Shown here one piece after another: positions 1 to 7,370 of a stretch of 9,222 nucleotides of DNA (its first letter is position 1; each line of letters begins with the position of its first letter). This stretch comes from Bifidobacterium breve. GTDB lineage: Bacteria; Actinomycetota; Actinomycetes; Nanopelagicales; Nanopelagicaceae. The translations under genes were made by a program, and so were the position numbers. The stretch is taken from contig CALPKA020000014.1 in the NCBI GenBank assembly GCA_943324025.2, forward strand, positions 1 to 9,222. The letters are read 5' to 3'. The notes under the pieces are model-generated. The model searched no databases and was not told the origin of the DNA. It saw only the letters and a list, made by a program, of their open reading frames with translations.

Positions 1-1299
1 TAAATCCTCTTCAATTACAAGTGGTGGCAACAATCGAACAACGTTGGCATAGGTTCCGGCTGAAAGAATCAATACACCCTTGCTGGTGCAGTACTTAATA
101 ATTGCTGTTAGCGCCTCTGGATTTGGCTCAGTGGTGCCAGGCTTTACTAATTCAATTGCCTGCATTGCTCCTCTGCCTCTTACCTCACCAATTATTGAAT
201 ATTTCTTCATCATGGCAGTCAATGCGTCATGCATTATTTGGCCAATTTTGTTAGCGCGCTCAACTAATTTATCTTGCTCAATTACCTCAATTGCACCTAA
301 TGCAGCTGCGCAGGCAATTGGATTACCACCGTATGTGCCACCAAGACCAGATAGATGAATTGAATCCATAATCTCAGCACGTCCGGTAACTCCAGAAAGT
401 GGTAGACCGGCTGCAATTCCCTTAGCGGTAGTGATTAAATCTGGTTCAATGTTTTCATCCTCACTTGCAAACATTTTTCCAGTGCGGCCAAAGCCAGTTT
501 GAACCTCATCTGCGATAAAGACGATGCCATTTTCCTTAGAGAAGTTAACTAAGCCAGGAAGGAATCCCTTTGGTGGAACTACGAAACCACCTTCACCTTG
601 AATTGGCTCAATTACGATCGCCGCAACATTTTTAACGCCGATCTCTTTCTCAATTTTGTGAATCACCATATCTAAAGCCTCTTGGGCACACTTTGATTGA
701 TCGCCATTCCATCTAAATGGATAAGCCATTGGCATGCGATAAATCTCTGGTGCAAATGGACCAAAGCTATCTTTGTAAGGCATATTTTTTGCAGTCATTG
801 CCATCGTTAAGTTGGTGCGGCCATGGTAGCCATGCTCAAATACGATTACTGCAGATCTTTTTGTGTATGAGCGAGCAATCTTTACCGCGTTCTCTAACGC
901 TTCAGCGCCTGAGTTAAATAGCGCAGATTTCTTTTTAAATTTTCCAGGTGTTAAGCGATTTAAAGCTTCACAAACTTCAACATAACCGGTGTATGGAACC
1001 ACCATGAAACAGGTATGACTAAAGGCATCAATTTGGGTTTTAACTCTATCGGCTACGCGATTTTGTGAGTGGCCAACATTTAATACAGCAATACCTGCAC
1101 CTAAATCCAAAATTGAATTGCCATCAACATCAACGATAATTGCACCAGCGGCGTGATCGATAAATACTGGAAATGCTGTTCCGAGGGAGGCAGATACTGC
1201 TTCACCTCTGCGCTTAATTAACTCAGCAGATTTAGGGCCAGGGATGGCTGTAACAAGGTTGCGTTTTTGAATTACTGGTTTTTTAGCCTCTGAGTACAT
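1..1299 (-). CDS. gabT: 4-aminobutyrate aminotransferase (GABA transaminase), 3' end cut by window edge
   Basis: This is a PLP-dependent class-III aminotransferase that moves the amino group of GABA to 2-oxoglutarate, giving succinic semialdehyde and glutamate in the cytosol. Read on the minus strand from ATG at 1299, 433 codons stay open to the window edge. The C-terminus is missing, probably by only about 10-20 residues given the usual 425-450 aa. Visible family marks are the phosphate-binding FNSGAEALENA (residues 128-138), IEPIQGEGGF (230-239), IADEVQTGFGRTG (262-274, Asp264 for the PLP ring nitrogen), the Schiff-base lysine Lys293 in TAKGIAAGLPLSG, and GGTYGGNPIACAAAL (320-334). Spacing and wording closely match the actinobacterial GabT as I recall it. 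The start is supported by a -10-like hexamer placed for a leaderless message. It is divergent from dxr. In acI-like bacteria it could serve polyamine/GABA catabolism (inference); a related omega-aminotransferase specificity is not excluded. Confidence 0.93.
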   Translation of the reverse strand, partial: MYSEAKKPVIQKRNLVTAIPGPKSAELIKRRGEAVSASLGTAFPVFIDHAAGAIIVDVDGNSILDLGAGIAVLNVGHSQNRVADRVKTQIDAFSHTCFMVVPYTGYVEVCEALNRLTPGKFKKKSALFNSGAEALENAVKIARSYTKRSAVIVFEHGYHGRTNLTMAMTAKNMPYKDSFGPFAPEIYRMPMAYPFRWNGDQSKCAQEALDMVIHKIEKEIGVKNVAAIVIEPIQGEGGFVVPPKGFLPGLVNFSKENGIVFIADEVQTGFGRTGKMFASEDENIEPDLITTAKGIAAGLPLSGVTGRAEIMDSIHLSGLGGTYGGNPIACAAALGAIEVIEQDKLVERANKIGQIMHDALTAMMKKYSIIGEVRGRGAMQAIELVKPGTTEPNPEALTAIIKYCTSKGVLILSAGTYANVVRLLPPLVIEEDL

Positions 1300-1311
1300 G
1301 CCCAAATACTA
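1300..1311 (-). promoter_or_regulatory. Candidate leaderless promoter -10 for gabT
   Basis: On the minus strand the hexamer TAGTAT (plus-strand 1306-1311) fits the actinobacterial -10 pattern TANNNT. Six bases (TTGGGC) separate it from the gabT ATG, so transcription would start at or next to the A of the start codon. No Shine-Dalgarno precedes the ATG. At a 17-bp spacer the -35 position reads CGCCAA, unlike TTGACA; many actinobacterial promoters depend mainly on the -10. The call rests on position and motif only. Confidence 0.5.
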
Positions 1312-1316
1312 TCTGA

Positions 1317-1332
1317 CCAAGTTGAGACTTGG
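1317..1332. repeat. Perfect palindrome centred between divergent gabT and dxr
   Basis: CCAAGT-TGAG-ACTTGG is a perfect 6-bp inverted repeat with a 4-nt centre. Its midpoint (1324.5) nearly coincides with the midpoint between the two start codons (1325), and it covers the -35 positions of both candidate promoters. A second imperfectly centred pair, ACTATCT (1308-1314) and AGATAGT (1341-1347), overlaps the two -10 elements. It could be an operator for a dimeric regulator or simply back-to-back promoter elements that are symmetric by construction; the sequence alone cannot decide. Confidence 0.45.
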
Positions 1333-1338
1333 CGCAGT

Positions 1339-1350
1339 TAAGATAGTCAC
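1339..1350 (+). promoter_or_regulatory. Candidate leaderless promoter -10 for dxr and the downstream cluster
   Basis: TAAGAT at 1339-1344 fits TANNNT, and six bases (AGTCAC) separate it from the dxr ATG, placing the transcription start at the start codon itself. There is no Shine-Dalgarno upstream of this ATG, in contrast to the next gene, rseP, which has AAGGAG. The hexamer 17 bp upstream reads ACCAAG, not a recognisable -35. The geometry is the mirror image of the gabT side. Confidence 0.5.
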
Positions 1351-2478
1351 ATGCGTGAAATAGTAGTTTTGGGATCAACCGGCTCGATCGGGGTGCAGGC
1401 CCTTGAGATCATCGAAGCTAACCCAAGCAAATTTCGAATAGTCGGGCTTAGTGCTGGGCGAAAGAATCCTGAGTTACTGATGGCGCAGGCGAAAAAATTT
1501 AATGTTCCAATTGTTGGAAGCATGGCACCGGCCGCACCCGTAAATGGTATCCAGGTCATTGATGGTGATAACTCTTCAGTTGAGATTGCAGCTCTTCCTT
1601 GTGACATTGTTTTAAATGGTATTACCGGTTCAATCGGACTTGCACCAACTCTTTCTGCATTAGCTGTTGGCAACAAAGTTGCATTAGCAAATAAAGAATC
1701 ACTTGTTGCAGGTGGGGATTTAGTGATGAAGTATGGAAGTGATCGGATAATTCCAGTTGATTCTGAGCACTCGGCAATCTTTCAAGCTCTACTTGCTGGC
1801 AAGTTAAGTGATGTTAAGCGCCTGATTCTGACTGCTAGTGGTGGACCATTTCGTGATCGATCTGATCTTTCAAATGTTTCCGTTGCAGATGCTTTAAATC
1901 ATCCAACCTGGAGCATGGGGGAGGTAGTAACAATCAATTCAGCTACCTTGCTCAATAAGGGATTAGAAATTATTGAAGCACATTACCTATTTGGCTTGGC
2001 CTATGAAAATATTGAAGCAGTTATTCACCCACAATCTGTGGTTCACTCATTAGTTGAATTTATTGATGGATCAACAATTGCCCAGGCATCACCGCCAAAT
2101 ATGAAGGGACCAATTGCTTATGCACTTTCATATCCAGAGCGGTTAAACAAAGCATGTGCACCAATTGATTGGAGCAAATCACATAATTGGGAGTTTTCAC
2201 CAATTGATAATGAGCGCTACCCAGCAATTGAATTAGCAAAACGATGTGGTCAATTAGGTTCAGGTTTGCCTGCAGTTTATAACGCAGCAAATGAGGTTGC
2301 AGTTGCTGCCTTTTTAGCAGCTCAAATTAAATTCACAGATATTATTGATATTGTTGAATCGGTGGTGCAATCATTTGGAAGTAATACTCCAACTACTATC
2401 CGCGATCTTTCTGATGTCAGTGGGATAGAGCAAAGTGCGCGCAGTAAAGCAGCTGAGTTAGTTAAGGAGATCGCATAA
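1351..2478 (+). CDS. dxr: 1-deoxy-D-xylulose 5-phosphate reductoisomerase (MEP pathway)
   Basis: Dxr catalyses the first committed step of the MEP isoprenoid pathway: NADPH- and metal-dependent rearrangement and reduction of DXP to 2-C-methyl-D-erythritol 4-phosphate, in the cytosol. The 375-aa protein begins directly at the Rossmann strand with the NADPH motif GSTGSIG (8-14), which supports the ATG at 1351. Other marks are LANKESLVAGG (112-122), metal ligands Asp137 and Glu139 in PVDSEHSAIFQ, the TASGGPFR loop (161-168), the active-site flap NHPTWSMG (183-190, His184 and Trp187), NKGLEIIEA (202-210) with the third ligand Glu206, and IHPQSVVHS (225-233). The length is slightly shorter than the 390-410 aa typical of E. 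coli and mycobacteria, mainly through compact loops and C-terminus. It ends directly against rseP with zero intergenic bases. It is the target class of fosmidomycin (family knowledge). Confidence 0.97.
   Translation: MREIVVLGSTGSIGVQALEIIEANPSKFRIVGLSAGRKNPELLMAQAKKFNVPIVGSMAPAAPVNGIQVIDGDNSSVEIAALPCDIVLNGITGSIGLAPTLSALAVGNKVALANKESLVAGGDLVMKYGSDRIIPVDSEHSAIFQALLAGKLSDVKRLILTASGGPFRDRSDLSNVSVADALNHPTWSMGEVVTINSATLLNKGLEIIEAHYLFGLAYENIEAVIHPQSVVHSLVEFIDGSTIAQASPPNMKGPIAYALSYPERLNKACAPIDWSKSHNWEFSPIDNERYPAIELAKRCGQLGSGLPAVYNAANEVAVAAFLAAQIKFTDIIDIVESVVQSFGSNTPTTIRDLSDVSGIEQSARSKAAELVKEIA
2464..2469 (+). promoter_or_regulatory. Strong Shine-Dalgarno for rseP inside the end of dxr
   Basis: AAGGAG lies inside the last codons of dxr, 9 nt upstream of the ATG at 2479. 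It fixes the rseP start and suggests translation coupled to dxr, because the dxr TAA abuts the rseP ATG. Confidence 0.75.
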
Positions 2479-3669
2479 ATGGCGATAATTGGTGTATTAG
2501 CATTTGTAATTGCTCTATTGATGTCTGTAATGATTCATGAGGCTGGACATTATTTAACTGCAAGAAGATTTGGCATGAAGGTCACTGAATTTTTCTTAGG
2601 TTTTGGGCAAAAGATTTGGTCATTTAGAAGAGGTGAAACTGAGTTTGGGTTAAAGGCGATTCCAGCTGGGGGTTACTGCCGAATTGTTGGGATGACACCT
2701 AATGAGCAGTTATCAGAGCAGGATGCTGATCGAGCATTTATTAAAGCCTCTGTTCCACAACGTTTAATCGTATTAGGAGCAGGTTCATTTCTACATTTTG
2801 TTATTGGATTTGTTTTGCTCTTTGTTTTGTTCTCAACAGTTGGCGTTACCTCGCTAACAAATCAGGTTGAGCAGGTTAGCCAATGTATTCCGCAAGTTAC
2901 ATCTCAACCATGTAGCGCAAGCTCCACGCCCTCGCCAGCAAAGAGTGCTGGAATCTTGCCAGGAGATAAAATTGTTAAGGTTAATTCAGTTGCCTATAAA
3001 GAGTGGAATGATGTTGTCACGCTAATTCGCGCATCAGCTGGCATTCCTTTGGATATAACCGTTGAGCGAGATGGCACATTACTTGATTTTTCAATCACAC
3101 CTGCTGCTCGTACTTTAAACAATGAGGTAATTGGCGTTATTGGTGTGATCAACCAAATTGGAACTCTAACTTGGAATCCAATTACATCTGTTGGTAAGGC
3201 AACCTCTTTTACTGGCGATATTTTACAAAACAGTGTTACTGCTTTGATTTCATTGCCAAGCAAGATCCCAGATTTAATAAATCAAACCTTTGGTAATCAA
3301 GAACGTGATCCAGAAGGCTTAGTTGGAGTTGTTGGAGTTGCCAGGGTTAGTGGTGAGACTGCAAATACTCAAGCACTAACTACTCGGGAGAAGATTGCCA
3401 CCTTTATTTTAATTATTGCCTCACTTAATTTATTTGTTGGTCTGTTTAACCTATTGCCATTACTGCCTTTAGATGGTGGACATATGGCGGTGGCGATTGC
3501 AGATGGTGTGAGAAATGCCAGGGCCAAAAAACGTGGCTTAGCCAAACCTGCACCCTTTGATGTTGAACGGCTCACACCAATAACTATGGTGGTCTTTGTT
3601 TTAATGGCTTCTTTATCACTTCTGTTGCTCACCGCTGACATTCTCAACCCAATTAGGCTTAATTTCTAG
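2479..3669 (+). CDS. rseP: Site-2 intramembrane zinc metalloprotease, RseP/Rip1 type (M50)
   Basis: This is an integral-membrane zinc protease that performs the second cut in regulated intramembrane proteolysis; in mycobacteria the homologue Rip1 cleaves anti-sigma factors and other single-pass proteins. The 396-aa protein has HEAGH at 20-24 (zinc ligands His20 and His24, catalytic Glu21) in the first membrane segment. The conserved FGFG-type loop and AIPAGGYCRI (60-69) follow, then a second hydrophobic segment (about 96-120). A single PDZ domain spans roughly 150-208, seen as SAGILPGDKIVKVNS. A third segment (about 306-326) leads into NLLPLLPLDGGH (324-335) with the third zinc ligand Asp332, and the last segment is about 367-386. 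Cys136 and Cys145 lie just before the PDZ on the outer face and could form a disulfide (inference). It sits between dxr and ispG as in mycobacteria. Substrates cannot be told from this window. Confidence 0.95.
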   Translation: MAIIGVLAFVIALLMSVMIHEAGHYLTARRFGMKVTEFFLGFGQKIWSFRRGETEFGLKAIPAGGYCRIVGMTPNEQLSEQDADRAFIKASVPQRLIVLGAGSFLHFVIGFVLLFVLFSTVGVTSLTNQVEQVSQCIPQVTSQPCSASSTPSPAKSAGILPGDKIVKVNSVAYKEWNDVVTLIRASAGIPLDITVERDGTLLDFSITPAARTLNNEVIGVIGVINQIGTLTWNPITSVGKATSFTGDILQNSVTALISLPSKIPDLINQTFGNQERDPEGLVGVVGVARVSGETANTQALTTREKIATFILIIASLNLFVGLFNLLPLLPLDGGHMAVAIADGVRNARAKKRGLAKPAPFDVERLTPITMVVFVLMASLSLLLLTADILNPIRLNF

Positions 3670-3670
3670 G

Positions 3671-3675
3671 TAAGG
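3671..3675 (+). promoter_or_regulatory. Ribosome binding site that decides the ispG start
   Basis: TAAGG ends 7 nt before the ATG at 3683. A TTG two codons earlier (3677) is in frame but would leave only 1 nt to this site, so ATG 3683 is preferred. Confidence 0.6.
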
Positions 3676-3682
3676 TTTGCAC

Positions 3683-4834
3683 ATGGTTGATTTAGGAATT
3701 CCATCAGCGCCACCACCAACACTTGCACCTCGCCGTAAATCTCGGCAGTTAAAGGTTGGTTCAGTTTTAGTTGGTGGGGATGCACCTGTTTCAGTGCAAT
3801 CAATGTGCACAACACTTACATCAGATGTGAACTCCACCTTGCAACAGATTGCAGAGCTAACCGCATCTGGTTGCCAGATTGTCAGAGTTGCAGTGCCCTC
3901 CCAAGATGATGCAGATGCGCTTGCGCAAATTGCAAAGAAATCTCAAATTCCTGTAATCGCCGACATTCATTTTCAACCCAAGTATATTTTTGCAGCCATT
4001 GATGCCGGATGTGCTGCGGTAAGAGTTAATCCTGGAAACATTAAACAATTTGATGACAAAGTAAAAGAGGTTGCAAAAGCTGCCGGGGATGCTGGAATTC
4101 CAATTCGAATTGGTGTTAACGCTGGCTCATTAGATCCACGGTTGCTTGCAAAGTATGGCAAGGCAACACCAGAGGCATTGGCAGAGTCAGCATTATGGGA
4201 AGCCTCTTTATTTGAGGAGCATGGATTTAGCGATATTAAAATTTCTGTTAAACACCATGATCCAGTAACAATGGTGAAGGCATATCGAATTTTGGCTGCC
4301 AAATGTGATTATCCATTACATCTTGGCGTCACAGAGGCTGGTCCACTATTTCAGGGAACTATAAAGTCAGCTACCGCATTTGGAATCTTATTGGCTGAAG
4401 GAATTGGCGACACCATTCGTGTTTCACTTTCCGCCCCACCAGTTGAAGAGGTAAAGGTTGGAATTTCAATTTTAGAATCATTGAATTTGCGCCAACGCAA
4501 ACTTGAAATTGTTTCCTGTCCATCCTGTGGTCGTGCCCAAGTTGATGTTTATACATTGGCTGAAAAAGTTCAAGCAGGATTACAAGGAATGACAGTTCCA
4601 CTTCGCGTTGCGGTAATGGGTTGTGTTGTAAATGGCCCAGGTGAGGCAAGAGAAGCAGATCTTGGTGTGGCATCTGGCAATGGAAAAGGGCAAATATTTG
4701 TAAAGGGTGAGGTAATTAAAACTGTGCCAGAGGCACTGATAGTTGAGACCTTAATTGAAGAGGCTATGCGTCTTGCTGAAGAAATGGAGGCTGCTGGAGT
4801 GGCATCAGGTAAGCCATCCGTTGCTGTTCAATAG
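3683..4834 (+). CDS. ispG: 4-hydroxy-3-methylbut-2-en-1-yl diphosphate synthase (flavodoxin/ferredoxin type)
   Basis: IspG (GcpE) converts 2-C-methyl-D-erythritol 2,4-cyclodiphosphate to HMBPP, the penultimate MEP-pathway step, using a [4Fe-4S] cluster. From ATG 3683 the protein is 383 aa, the usual bacterial two-domain length without the plant-type insert. The N-terminal TIM barrel carries [10 protein letters not shown] (35-44), [20 protein letters not shown] (89-108), RVNPGNIK (114-121), [10 protein letters not shown] (142-151) and SVKHHDP (188-194). The C-terminal cluster domain has SCPSCGR with Cys279 and Cys282, then [10 protein letters not shown] with Cys314 and the fourth ligand Glu321. 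It is separated from rseP by 13 nt and from proS by 13 nt. It pairs functionally with dxr upstream; rseP between them is a conserved actinobacterial neighbour rather than a pathway enzyme. The start was chosen from the Shine-Dalgarno and from fit to the short N-terminus ([18 protein letters not shown]) typical of the phylum. Confidence 0.97.
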   Translation: MVDLGIPSAPPPTLAPRRKSRQLKVGSVLVGGDAPVSVQSMCTTLTSDVNSTLQQIAELTASGCQIVRVAVPSQDDADALAQIAKKSQIPVIADIHFQPKYIFAAIDAGCAAVRVNPGNIKQFDDKVKEVAKAAGDAGIPIRIGVNAGSLDPRLLAKYGKATPEALAESALWEASLFEEHGFSDIKISVKHHDPVTMVKAYRILAAKCDYPLHLGVTEAGPLFQGTIKSATAFGILLAEGIGDTIRVSLSAPPVEEVKVGISILESLNLRQRKLEIVSCPSCGRAQVDVYTLAEKVQAGLQGMTVPLRVAVMGCVVNGPGEAREADLGVASGNGKGQIFVKGEVIKTVPEALIVETLIEEAMRLAEEMEAAGVASGKPSVAVQ

Positions 4835-4847
4835 ATAGGCTTTACCC

Positions 4848-6563
4848 ATGTTGAAGATGTCCACATTGCTGCTGCGCACATTGCGTGATGATCCAGCAGA
4901 TGCTGAGGTTGCATCTCACCGCTTATTAGTTAGAGCAGGTTTTGTTAGAAGAGTTGCAGCTGGAATTTACTCTTGGTTACCACTTGGTTATCGCACCTAT
5001 CGCAAGATTGAAAATGTTGTTAGAGAAGAGATGGATAAGGCTGGTTTTCAAGAGGTTCATTTCCCAGCACTTTTGCCAAAGGATCCATATGAGTCAACAA
5101 ACCGTTGGTCGGAGTACGGACCTGATTTGTTTAGATTACAAGATAGAAAAGGTAATGATTATTTATTAGGTCCTACCCATGAAGAGATGTTTACGCTGAT
5201 GGTTAAGGGTGAGTTTTCTTCATACAAAGATTTACCTTTATCTATTTATCAAATCCAAACAAAGTATCGAGATGAACCACGACCACGCAGTGGAATTATC
5301 AGAGGTCGTGAGTTTGTGATGAAGGATTCATACAGCTTTGATGTTGATGATGCAGGGCTTGAAGTTTCATACAACAAACATCGCCAAGCCTACATAAATA
5401 CCTTTGATCGCCTTGGACTTAAGTACAACATAGTTTCTGCAATGAGTGGGGCGATGGGGGGATCTAAGTCAGAGGAGTTTTTAGCACCATGCCCAACAGG
5501 TGAAGACACATATGTTTTGTGTAATGGTTGTGGATATGCCGCAAATGTTGAGGCGATGGTTACAAAGGTTGGTGCATATAAAGGCGAGAAGGTTGGCGCC
5601 ATTGAAGTTTTAGACACTCCTAACACACCAACTATTGATTCATTGGTTGAGGTATTTAACAGTAAGTACTCAGCAAATATCACAGCAGCTGATACTTTGA
5701 AAAATGTATTACTGATGGCTGATGAAAAACCAATTGCTGTATTAGTGCCAGGTGATCGTGAAGTAGATTTAAAACGATTAGAGGCCAATTTAGCTGGAGT
5801 TAAAGAGATTAGATTATTTGAAGATGCAGATTTTGCTAAACATCCAAAATTAGTTAAAGGATATGTTGGACCTCAAGATGCCAAAGCTTTTGGTATTAGA
5901 TTACTTGCAGATCCAAGAATTATCGAAGGATCACACTGGATAACTGGTGCTAATGAGAAAAATAAGCATGCTAGGTATGTTACTTGTGGACGAGATTTTG
6001 TGGTTGATCAATACATTGAAGCAGCTGAGGTTAGAGCAGGAGATTCCTGTCCTAAATGCGATAAACCAGTAATTATTGATAGAGCAATTGAGATTGGACA
6101 TATTTTTCAATTAGGACGTAAGTATGCGCAAAGCTTAGGACTAACAGTTTTAGATAAAGAGGGAAAGCCAGTTGTAGTAACAATGGGCTCCTATGGAATT
6201 GGTGTATCAAGGGCGGTAGCAGCCATTGCTGAGCAAACCTATGATGAACTTGGATTGTGTTGGCCAGCTGAGGTTGCCCCTGCTGATGTTCACATAGTTG
6301 CAACTGGTAAAGAGGATCAACCATTTGATGTTGCAGAACAGATTGCAAAAGATTTAGAAGCAAAAGGTTTAGAGGTATTACTTGATGATCGCAGGGAGGC
6401 CTCAGCTGGTGTTAAATTCAAAGATGCTGAGTTAATTGGAATTCAAAAAATTATTATTGTTGGTAAAGCTTTAGCAGATGGCAAGGTTGAAGTCCGGGAT
6501 CGCAAATCTGGTGATAAGCAAGAGGTTGCCCTCGCAGATGTTGTTAAAACCATAGTTAAGTAA
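4848..6563 (+). CDS. proS: Prolyl-tRNA synthetase, bacterial type with INS editing domain
   Basis: This class-II synthetase charges tRNA-Pro with proline in the cytosol; the bacterial form also hydrolyses Ala-tRNA-Pro. The protein is 571 aa, a normal length. The catalytic core shows [15 protein letters not shown] near the N-terminus, the TXE proline-binding loop GPTHEE (108-113), motif 2 from [10 protein letters not shown] through [12 protein letters not shown] (140-165), and motif 3 [11 protein letters not shown] (445-455). The INS domain lies between motifs 2 and 3, about 222-410; Lys285 in TLKNVL is the likely equivalent of the editing lysine of E. coli ProS. Two CxxC pairs bracket INS (Cys225/Cys228 and Cys401/Cys404), suggesting a structural metal site. 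The anticodon-binding domain is about 480-571, with [22 protein letters not shown] 4848 is preferred over ATG 4857: only a weak GATAGG (4834-4839) precedes it, but MLKMS fits the family N-terminus. It lies 13 nt after ispG and 3 nt before the transporter gene. Confidence 0.97.
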   Translation: MLKMSTLLLRTLRDDPADAEVASHRLLVRAGFVRRVAAGIYSWLPLGYRTYRKIENVVREEMDKAGFQEVHFPALLPKDPYESTNRWSEYGPDLFRLQDRKGNDYLLGPTHEEMFTLMVKGEFSSYKDLPLSIYQIQTKYRDEPRPRSGIIRGREFVMKDSYSFDVDDAGLEVSYNKHRQAYINTFDRLGLKYNIVSAMSGAMGGSKSEEFLAPCPTGEDTYVLCNGCGYAANVEAMVTKVGAYKGEKVGAIEVLDTPNTPTIDSLVEVFNSKYSANITAADTLKNVLLMADEKPIAVLVPGDREVDLKRLEANLAGVKEIRLFEDADFAKHPKLVKGYVGPQDAKAFGIRLLADPRIIEGSHWITGANEKNKHARYVTCGRDFVVDQYIEAAEVRAGDSCPKCDKPVIIDRAIEIGHIFQLGRKYAQSLGLTVLDKEGKPVVVTMGSYGIGVSRAVAAIAEQTYDELGLCWPAEVAPADVHIVATGKEDQPFDVAEQIAKDLEAKGLEVLLDDRREASAGVKFKDAELIGIQKIIIVGKALADGKVEVRDRKSGDKQEVALADVVKTIVK

Positions 6564-6566
6564 TTT

Positions 6567-7334
6567 ATGAGTATTGAGATCGCAATATTTTTGGCGATCG
6601 CATCAGGTTTTGCTGGCTTTGTTGATGCCATGGCAGGTGGTGGTGGATTGATTCAATTACCAGCCCTGTTGGTTGGTTTACCAAATAAAGAGCTGCCATT
6701 GATCCTTGGTACAAACAAAGTGCCATCGATATTTGGCACCGCAGCAGCTGCTCGAAATTACTTCAAAAATATTAAGCCAGATATCCCACTGACTTTAACC
6801 ATGATGGCACCAGCATTTGCGGGCTCAATGGGTGGGGCAGCACTTGCAGCCTCTGTTCCAAAAGATTTCTTTAAGCCATTTATCGTTTTCTTACTTGTGG
6901 TTGTTGCGATTTACACCTGGCGCAAACCTGAGTTGGGAATTTCTGAGAATTTAAGGTTTACTCATAAGAAGCGATTGCTTATCGTGGGATTAATTGGATT
7001 GATGATCGGTTTCTATGATGGAATCTTTGGACCAGGAACTGGAACATTTCTAGTTTTCTTCTTGGTCTCAACAATTGGCTATGCATTCTTAAAAGCATCG
7101 GCTACAGCAAAGCTTGTAAACATCGCAACAAATGCAGGTGCGATATTGAGTTTTCAACTTACCGGTCATATTTGGTGGCAGTTAGGTCTGCTTTTGGCAT
7201 TTGCCAATGTAACTGGTGCAATTCTTGGTTCAAGATTAGCAATTCGAGGTGGATCTACCTTGGTTCGTAAAGTTTTTCTAGCGGTCACTTTTCTACTAAT
7301 CGCCCGCGTTGCTTGGGACACTTTTATAAGTTAA
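6567..7334 (+). CDS. TauE/SafE-family (DUF81) membrane transporter, substrate unknown
   Basis: This is a polytopic inner-membrane protein of the TauE/SafE family, whose members have been linked to export of sulfite, sulfoacetate or other small organic anions. The 255-aa length and about seven to eight hydrophobic segments are typical. The family's internal duplication is visible: GFVDAMAGGGGLIQLPALL (17-35) in the first half corresponds to GFYDGIFGPGTGTFLVF (148-164) in the second, both with the acidic residue followed by a glycine-rich turn. LGTNKVPSIFGT (47-58) and ATAKLVNIATNAGA (179-192) are the matching helices after each turn. A short charged loop (about 118-136, including RFTHKKR) sits at the middle. 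It starts 3 nt after proS with little Shine-Dalgarno, so translational coupling is likely. No sulfur, taurine or anion-metabolism gene is adjacent, so the substrate cannot be inferred. Confidence 0.88.
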   Translation: MSIEIAIFLAIASGFAGFVDAMAGGGGLIQLPALLVGLPNKELPLILGTNKVPSIFGTAAAARNYFKNIKPDIPLTLTMMAPAFAGSMGGAALAASVPKDFFKPFIVFLLVVVAIYTWRKPELGISENLRFTHKKRLLIVGLIGLMIGFYDGIFGPGTGTFLVFFLVSTIGYAFLKASATAKLVNIATNAGAILSFQLTGHIWWQLGLLLAFANVTGAILGSRLAIRGGSTLVRKVFLAVTFLLIARVAWDTFIS

Positions 7335-7350
7335 ACTCTGCTCTACAACT

Positions 7351-7366
7351 TAATATCGAAGAAGGA
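7351..7366 (+). promoter_or_regulatory. Ribosome binding site and possible internal promoter before rimP
   Basis: GAAGGA (7361-7366) is a clear Shine-Dalgarno, 4 nt before the rimP ATG. Just upstream, TAATAT (7351-7356) matches the TANNNT -10 pattern and lies in the longest gap of the cluster (36 nt, 7335-7370). No good -35 is visible at 16-18 bp, and a start 7 nt downstream would fall inside the Shine-Dalgarno, so the promoter part is weak while the RBS is well supported. Confidence 0.45.
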
Positions 7367-7370
7367 AAAA

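Noticed and set aside
80..917. Plus-strand open frames at 80-358 and 717-917
   Set aside because: They lie opposite gabT, whose minus-strand reading is a continuous, motif-complete aminotransferase; the plus-strand translations resemble nothing and are shadows.
1347..1676. 109-codon open frame on the minus strand inside dxr
   Set aside because: It is fully antisense to the conserved dxr N-terminal region, has no recognisable domain, and its product looks like a frame shadow. The same applies to the other antisense frames at 2060-2290, 2994-3263, 3369-3647, 3616-3837, 3857-4048, 3973-4302, 4371-4673, 5390-5788, 6073-6363, 6443-6631 and 8197-8565.
3677..3682. TTG start for ispG two codons upstream of the ATG
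   Set aside because: It would sit 1 nt from the TAAGG ribosome binding site; ATG 3683 has 7-nt spacing and fits the family N-terminus.
6578..6602. GATCGC/GCGATC inverted repeat and the octamer GCGATCGC at the start of the transporter gene
   Set aside because: It is coding sequence, I noticed no other copy of the octamer in the window, and the 10-nt loop gives a weak structure; there is no sign of a repeated element.
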